The notes under the pieces are model-generated. The model made no database searches. It was not told the DNA's origin and worked only from the letters and a program-made list of their open reading frames with translations. The translations under genes and the position numbers were made by a program. This document shows positions 50,095 to 54,362 of a stretch of DNA of 54,362 bases, piece after piece (position 1 is the first letter of the stretch; each line of letters begins with the position of its first letter). This DNA is from Acidiphilium sp. PA (lineage in GTDB: Bacteria > Pseudomonadota > Alphaproteobacteria > Acetobacterales > Acetobacteraceae), in contig NZ_JAIMBY010000020.1 in NCBI RefSeq assembly GCF_026191915.1, forward strand, positions 1 through 54,362, given 5' to 3'.

Positions 50095-52563
50095 GTGACC
50101 GTCGCTGCAACGCGGGCGCAGATTTTGGCGGGGATGCAGCAGGCACTTGCATTGCCGCAAGGCAGCTTGCTCGGCGGTGTGGGTCCAGGCGTTGCAAGCC
50201 CGGTTCCAATTAGCATCGGGGCTAATCTGACCTTAAACGGCACAGTTCTCTCAGCTGCGGCCGCGCCTTTTGCGATCTCCGGGCTACCTGAGGGTGTGAC
50301 GCCCAGTGCGAATGATCTGGTCCCGCTCGCACAAAGCGGTACGAATAAGGCATTGCCATACGCGGCATTCATGCAGGGGCTGGCCGATGTGCCCGGGATT
50401 CAAGCTGGTGGGCTGGAGGCGATTGCGGCAGGTGCTTCTGCGTTGCGGACCTTGGCAGCGATAGGTGCCAACGCCGTCGCGATCGAGGATTTTGGCGCCG
50501 TGGGTGACGGAGTGACCAATGACGCCGCGGCGCTGATTGCTGCGCTGGCATCGGGTAACCCGGTCCGATTGGGGCCGAAGACGTACAGAATCGATGGTGA
50601 ATGCGATATCGGTGGCGCCAGCGCCGTGTTGCTGGGCGTTCCTGGCTCAACGGTCCTGACCCGGGGTGCGCAGAGTGCGGCTGGAACATCGAGCAATCCT
50701 GCCTGGATCAGTGTCGCGGCCATTCAATTCTTTGCCGACGGAATCGTTTTTGATGCCAATCGGGCGGTGACAGCTGACACCTGGGGCGTGGTGGTGCAGG
50801 CTTCATGTACAAACGCCAACATCACACGTTCGTTGTTTCGCAATGCCATGGGATCCATTTACGGCTGGGGGCTCGCGATTGCGCCCAGTGACCCGACACT
50901 GACCCGCCACCATATCCATGACTGCGAATTTACCGCCAACGCGGTAGATGGCATGTGGGTAGCCGCTTGCGATTCGGTCGCAGTGACCACATGTCGTGCC
51001 CATGGCAATGCGCGTAACGGGATATATGTCGATAGCCAGGATCCGACGTTTGTTTTGAAAATCAGGGATGTTCAGATCGTCGGCAATACATGCTGGAACA
51101 ATCAGACGGGAATATCAGTCGGTAACTTCAATGCGACGAACACCGAGCCTGGCGTTTACGGCAATGCCAACCCCGATGTTCTTGGCGGACTCGTTGCGAA
51201 TAACTGTGTATTTGACAACACAAATTATGGAATTTCGATATCCGGAAGAAATATTCTCGTATCAGGGAATTTGATTGTCAATAATGGGCCGGCCGGTGGC
51301 GGCATGCTAGCCAACACCGGTTACTGCCGGATTGCCGACAACATGATCACGGGTTCCGGCGGTTTTGGGATCGATGCGGGTGGGTCGATCTATGTCGAAC
51401 TGACCGGTAACTATATCGATGGACCGACCATTGGGATCGGTATCGGTGGATCTCAAAACTGTGTGGTTCGGGGCAATTACGTTCAGGATTGCGTTGCGGG
51501 CATCATGGCCCTGAATGTTGAATCTGACGGACGGGGTAATAATTTTGGAATAAGCTGTAATAATTTATCAATTCAAGGTAATTATGTATGCTATGGCGCG
51601 GGGGGATCCGGGATCGTGTTGCGCGATGCACCCCAGCGTGTCGTAGTCGCGGATAACATCGTGTCGTCGGGTACAACGGGTAGTCCACTTAATGCGTTGC
51701 TCCCTTATACTGATTCTCTGCTTCTACATGGCAACATACTAAATTATGCTAACTCGTTCGCAGTGAACCCTACAAATGTGGGTGGCATAAATACCCTGGT
51801 ATTTCCCGATCTGATCGATCGTATCACGGTATCACAAAGTATAGGTCTCGTTGAAAGTATACTGAGTGCGACGGCAGTTATGACGTCGGGACAGATTAGT
51901 TTTATCAAGGTAAATAACGGTGGATCAAATTACAGTAATGCAACGGTATTGATTACAGGAACTGGTAGCGGAGCTAGTGCTCAGGCGTGGATCGCCGGTG
52001 GTGTAATCATTGGGGTCACTATTACGAATGCGGGTAGTGGTTATGGCGCGGGCACTGCAGCGGTGATCAGCGGCGATGGCAGCGGAGCGACAATATCGGT
52101 TCAAGTTGGCTTGCCGGTGGTGCAGGGTCGGCGGCTAGCGGCTCATTGCATCGCGCCGATTGGATTTGCTGCAGCCGGTAGCGCACCGGCCCAGGAGAAT
52201 TGGACGGGCGCCCCGATTACGGTGCCAACTGGTGCGACGATCGAATGGGCAGGGGAAGCTGGCGCATGGCAGGCCACGCGGTTCATGCAATCGGATTACG
52301 TTTCGCCGGACGGCGATGGCAGCGTGACGTTTCAGAGTCGGGCTGGTGATGTGAAGCTTTGTCCGGCCGCAGGTGGCGGGGTACGCTTAATTTCGACCAC
52401 CGAGCCGACCGGATGCGTGACCTTGATCGGGCGTGGCTCGCCGGCCGGCGTTGTCTCGGCTGCACCAGGCTCCAGCTACAGGAATCTGGATGGCGGCATA
52501 AACGCGACGTTTTGGATTAAACAGACTGCGACAGATACTACCGGGTGGGTAGCGGTCGCTTAA
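50095..52563 (+). CDS. Right-handed beta-helix tail-spike-like protein, N-terminus removed by the IS
   Basis: 822 aa from a GTG. The readable frame starts earlier (50068, after TGA at 50065) as ELPIFQNGVTVAATRAQI, which parallels DLLPLSQDGTLYAASVDQI near the start of the next gene (about residues 17-35). So the first 15 or so codons were probably lost to the IS4 insertion. The pectate-lyase-3 motif IEDFGAVGDGVTNDAAAL (about 130-148) opens a long parallel beta-helix with many NxIxxNxI-type turns (about 150-520); a Gly/Ser-rich region and a C-terminal beta domain follow. Such proteins are phage receptor-binding spikes or secreted polysaccharide-binding or degrading enzymes. Confidence 0.8.
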   Translation: MTVAATRAQILAGMQQALALPQGSLLGGVGPGVASPVPISIGANLTLNGTVLSAAAAPFAISGLPEGVTPSANDLVPLAQSGTNKALPYAAFMQGLADVPGIQAGGLEAIAAGASALRTLAAIGANAVAIEDFGAVGDGVTNDAAALIAALASGNPVRLGPKTYRIDGECDIGGASAVLLGVPGSTVLTRGAQSAAGTSSNPAWISVAAIQFFADGIVFDANRAVTADTWGVVVQASCTNANITRSLFRNAMGSIYGWGLAIAPSDPTLTRHHIHDCEFTANAVDGMWVAACDSVAVTTCRAHGNARNGIYVDSQDPTFVLKIRDVQIVGNTCWNNQTGISVGNFNATNTEPGVYGNANPDVLGGLVANNCVFDNTNYGISISGRNILVSGNLIVNNGPAGGGMLANTGYCRIADNMITGSGGFGIDAGGSIYVELTGNYIDGPTIGIGIGGSQNCVVRGNYVQDCVAGIMALNVESDGRGNNFGISCNNLSIQGNYVCYGAGGSGIVLRDAPQRVVVADNIVSSGTTGSPLNALLPYTDSLLLHGNILNYANSFAVNPTNVGGINTLVFPDLIDRITVSQSIGLVESILSATAVMTSGQISFIKVNNGGSNYSNATVLITGTGSGASAQAWIAGGVIIGVTITNAGSGYGAGTAAVISGDGSGATISVQVGLPVVQGRRLAAHCIAPIGFAAAGSAPAQENWTGAPITVPTGATIEWAGEAGAWQATRFMQSDYVSPDGDGSVTFQSRAGDVKLCPAAGGGVRLISTTEPTGCVTLIGRGSPAGVVSAAPGSSYRNLDGGINATFWIKQTATDTTGWVAVA

Positions 52564-52607
52564 GCTTTCGGCCGATTGGTTCCGAACCGTCGACAAGGAT
52601 TTTTCCT

Positions 52608-54245
52608 ATGACCACGATACCACAGCTTCCTACAGCCACTACCGTTGGGCTTACCGATCTCTTGCCGTTATCTCAAGATGGCACGCTCTATGCTGCATCG
52701 GTCGATCAGATCACCGCGGGTCTGCAGACCGAGATTGTGCTGCCGACCGGCGACGTGCTGGGTAGGGCGAGCGCCGGCACTGGGATGCCGGAGGCCCTTT
52801 CGCTGGGTGCGGGACTGGCGCTAGCGGCTACTACGCTCCAGGCGAACGGGACAGATCATTTGGGTTTCGGCTTGCTCGGTAGTTTCTCGACCGACGCCGA
52901 AGTCGTTGTAAACGCCGCGGGAGCGCCAAGTCGTCTGCCAATGAGCTTGTTGCGCGGTTTGTTCAGCGCAGGTGCCGGGATTGCTCTCGATTCCAACGGG
53001 ACTTTTAGCGTGACCGCAGGCGAGATTGCGGGGCCAGCCGGGCCTCAGGGACCTGCTGGGGCGGCTGGACCACAAGGTGTTGCGGGGCCGGTAGGACCGT
53101 CGGGCGCCGGGCTACTCGCTCCGGGCAGCAATAACGCCGCCAGCACCATCGCGGGCAGTGATTACATCGCAATCTGGCAGAATGGTGCCAACGCATGGAT
53201 TACCTATCAGCAGTTGATCGGTGGACAGACGATCGATCAGTTGCCTGCAGCTGGACCGGCTTCGGATTCAGATCAGCTGCTGGTCGCCCAGGGTGGTAAC
53301 GCACTCGCGAGTCAGAGTTTTGCGGCGATCTGGACTTACGTGGGCAAGAAAATTCCGACCATGCGGGCGGGAGTGGTCGAGTTGACCTCAAACACCGTGC
53401 TCGATGCGACGAACCATAACCAGCGCGTGCTGGTGGTGAGTCAACCCCTTGTCTTATCCGCGAATTTCACAAATATGGGCAGTGGTTTCTCGTGCCGGGT
53501 GATCAATCTTTCCGGGGGCATTGTGACGATGGGTGTCGGCATTGTTTCTGGCACAGGTAGCAGCGTGCTGCCGCCCGGCGCGAGTGCTAATATTGTCGGC
53601 CTGACCTACTCCGGAGGCTCGATCGTTTGGTGGAACGGTGTGGCGCCGACGTCGCCGACGATTACGGTTGCGGCGATCTCCGCGCCAGCGCCGAATACAG
53701 CGTTTACTGTGAGTGGCGGTTTGTTCGATGATACTCCGGCTGCGCTTGATTATTCATTTGACGGAAGCCATTGGACGGCAGCGGTCACGCCGACGATCGA
53801 TGCGACGTCGTATAGCTTCCAGGTCCCGGGAGTGGCTGCCGGGACATATACCATCATGGTACGCGATCACGCGAACACTGCAGTGGTTGGCACAAGTCCC
53901 CCGTTTACTATTACGGCAGCGGCGATCACAGTCGGAACCTTAGCGACATCCGTGACGGTTGGTAGCGCGATTTCTGTGACCGGAACAGTGGCGCCGTCTG
54001 GTGTGGCGGTGCAGGTCGGATTGTCTACGAGCAGGACCGTTGCGCCGACAGCGTACGTATCGGCAAACGTAAGCGGCGCAAGTTGGAGTGCGTCTCTGCC
54101 GACGGGTTCTACTGCCGGAACATATTATGTTTGGGCGGAACAGACAAATGATATAAGTATTCAGGTGGTATCGGGCGCAATTGTGGTCTCAGCCAGTGCT
54201 GCCTCGATCAATTACTCGATCAATCAACCGTGCCTATCCGGTTAA
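52608..54245 (+). CDS. Tail-fibre-like protein with collagen repeats
   Basis: 545 aa from the ATG at 52608 (AAGGA upstream). The N-terminal module TTIPQLPTATTVGLTDLLPL is a tail-attachment type. Next comes a short collagen-like G-x-y run (GPAGPQGPAGAAGPQGVAGP, about residues 145-165), then Ig/bacterial-adhesin-like beta domains (about 345-540) rich in Thr, Ser and Val. It looks like a phage tail fibre or a surface adhesin. It follows the beta-helix gene by 44 nt, so the two may form one receptor-binding set. Confidence 0.78.
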   Translation: MTTIPQLPTATTVGLTDLLPLSQDGTLYAASVDQITAGLQTEIVLPTGDVLGRASAGTGMPEALSLGAGLALAATTLQANGTDHLGFGLLGSFSTDAEVVVNAAGAPSRLPMSLLRGLFSAGAGIALDSNGTFSVTAGEIAGPAGPQGPAGAAGPQGVAGPVGPSGAGLLAPGSNNAASTIAGSDYIAIWQNGANAWITYQQLIGGQTIDQLPAAGPASDSDQLLVAQGGNALASQSFAAIWTYVGKKIPTMRAGVVELTSNTVLDATNHNQRVLVVSQPLVLSANFTNMGSGFSCRVINLSGGIVTMGVGIVSGTGSSVLPPGASANIVGLTYSGGSIVWWNGVAPTSPTITVAAISAPAPNTAFTVSGGLFDDTPAALDYSFDGSHWTAAVTPTIDATSYSFQVPGVAAGTYTIMVRDHANTAVVGTSPPFTITAAAITVGTLATSVTVGSAISVTGTVAPSGVAVQVGLSTSRTVAPTAYVSANVSGASWSASLPTGSTAGTYYVWAEQTNDISIQVVSGAIVVSASAASINYSINQPCLSG

Positions 54246-54361
54246 GTCAGACACCCACTACATGTGGGGTGGACCCATGCTCCCGAATAAAGCTGGGCAT
54301 AGGTTGGCGCCTCGGCGCCGCCCGCGATGCCGAGCAACGAGCGGAAGGCGTTGAACGGATA
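54242..54361 (-). CDS. Partial C-terminus of a minus-strand gene at the window edge
   Basis: Reading toward the left, the frame ends YPFNAFRSLLGIAGGAEAPT, then YAQLYSGAWVHPTCSGCLT and TAA, overlapping the fibre stop by 2-3 bases. The amino-acid pattern is plausible for a real gene, but only 39 codons are visible, so no family is named. Confidence 0.35.
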   Translation of the reverse strand, partial: YPFNAFRSLLGIAGGAEAPTYAQLYSGAWVHPTCSGCLT

Positions 54362-54362
54362 A

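Noticed and set aside
1-54362. CRISPR array, tRNA or rRNA genes
   Set aside because: No regularly spaced direct repeats and no cloverleaf-like or rRNA-like sequence found by eye on either strand.

Overview
The window is high-GC bacterial DNA. Its codon use, its RND/MarR module and its accessory gene families (DUF2958, ArdC, DarB-like methylase-helicase, ISL3 and IS256 elements) point to an alphaproteobacterium, most likely an acidophilic Acetobacteraceae such as an Acidiphilium or Acidocella relative. That assignment rests on protein character only. No rRNA, tRNA or CRISPR array was seen.

Layout. (1) 206-5455, minus strand: a DUF2726 protein and a tightly coupled multidrug-efflux operon (adaptor, RND pump, MarR regulator) with a 27-bp dyad just upstream that looks like the MarR operator. 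(2) 5698-33903, almost all minus strand: the backbone of a plasmid or integrative element. It carries DUF2958, a large ParB-like protein, a 1747-aa methylase/helicase fusion of DarB type, ArdC antirestriction protein, two PAPS-reductase-like proteins, a HerA-type ATPase, SANT/Myb-like repeat proteins and a run of small conserved unknowns (DUF6878, DUF6915, DUF6927 types). A few plus-strand genes interrupt it: an RHH/coiled-coil pair, a histone-H1-like protein and a Sel1 protein. Five gene groups here are preceded by a recurring structured leader whose stems keep pairing while changing sequence. An ArdC/PAPS-reductase segment is duplicated, and the left copy of ArdC is broken. (3) 34036-39688: a HEAT-repeat gene diverges from a WGR-domain gene coupled to a 1391-aa SNF2 helicase, a candidate system of unknown function. 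(4) 39880-48061: a Russian-doll nest, with an ISL3 element split by an IS256-family element, whose left end holds a group II intron, whose reverse-transcriptase gene is split by a serine-recombinase element. (5) 48135-54362: a decapitated MFS transporter, an IS4-type element, and two phage-tail-like genes, a beta-helix protein that lost its N-terminus and a collagen-repeat protein.

How it fits together. Region 2 looks like DNA-maintenance, conjugation-support and antirestriction cargo expressed as successive short operons separated by hairpin terminators, each restarted by its own leader. Decay is visible: three genes carry single in-frame nonsense codons, and several junctions are IS-associated deletions. 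All function calls come from reading motifs by eye; no database search was run.
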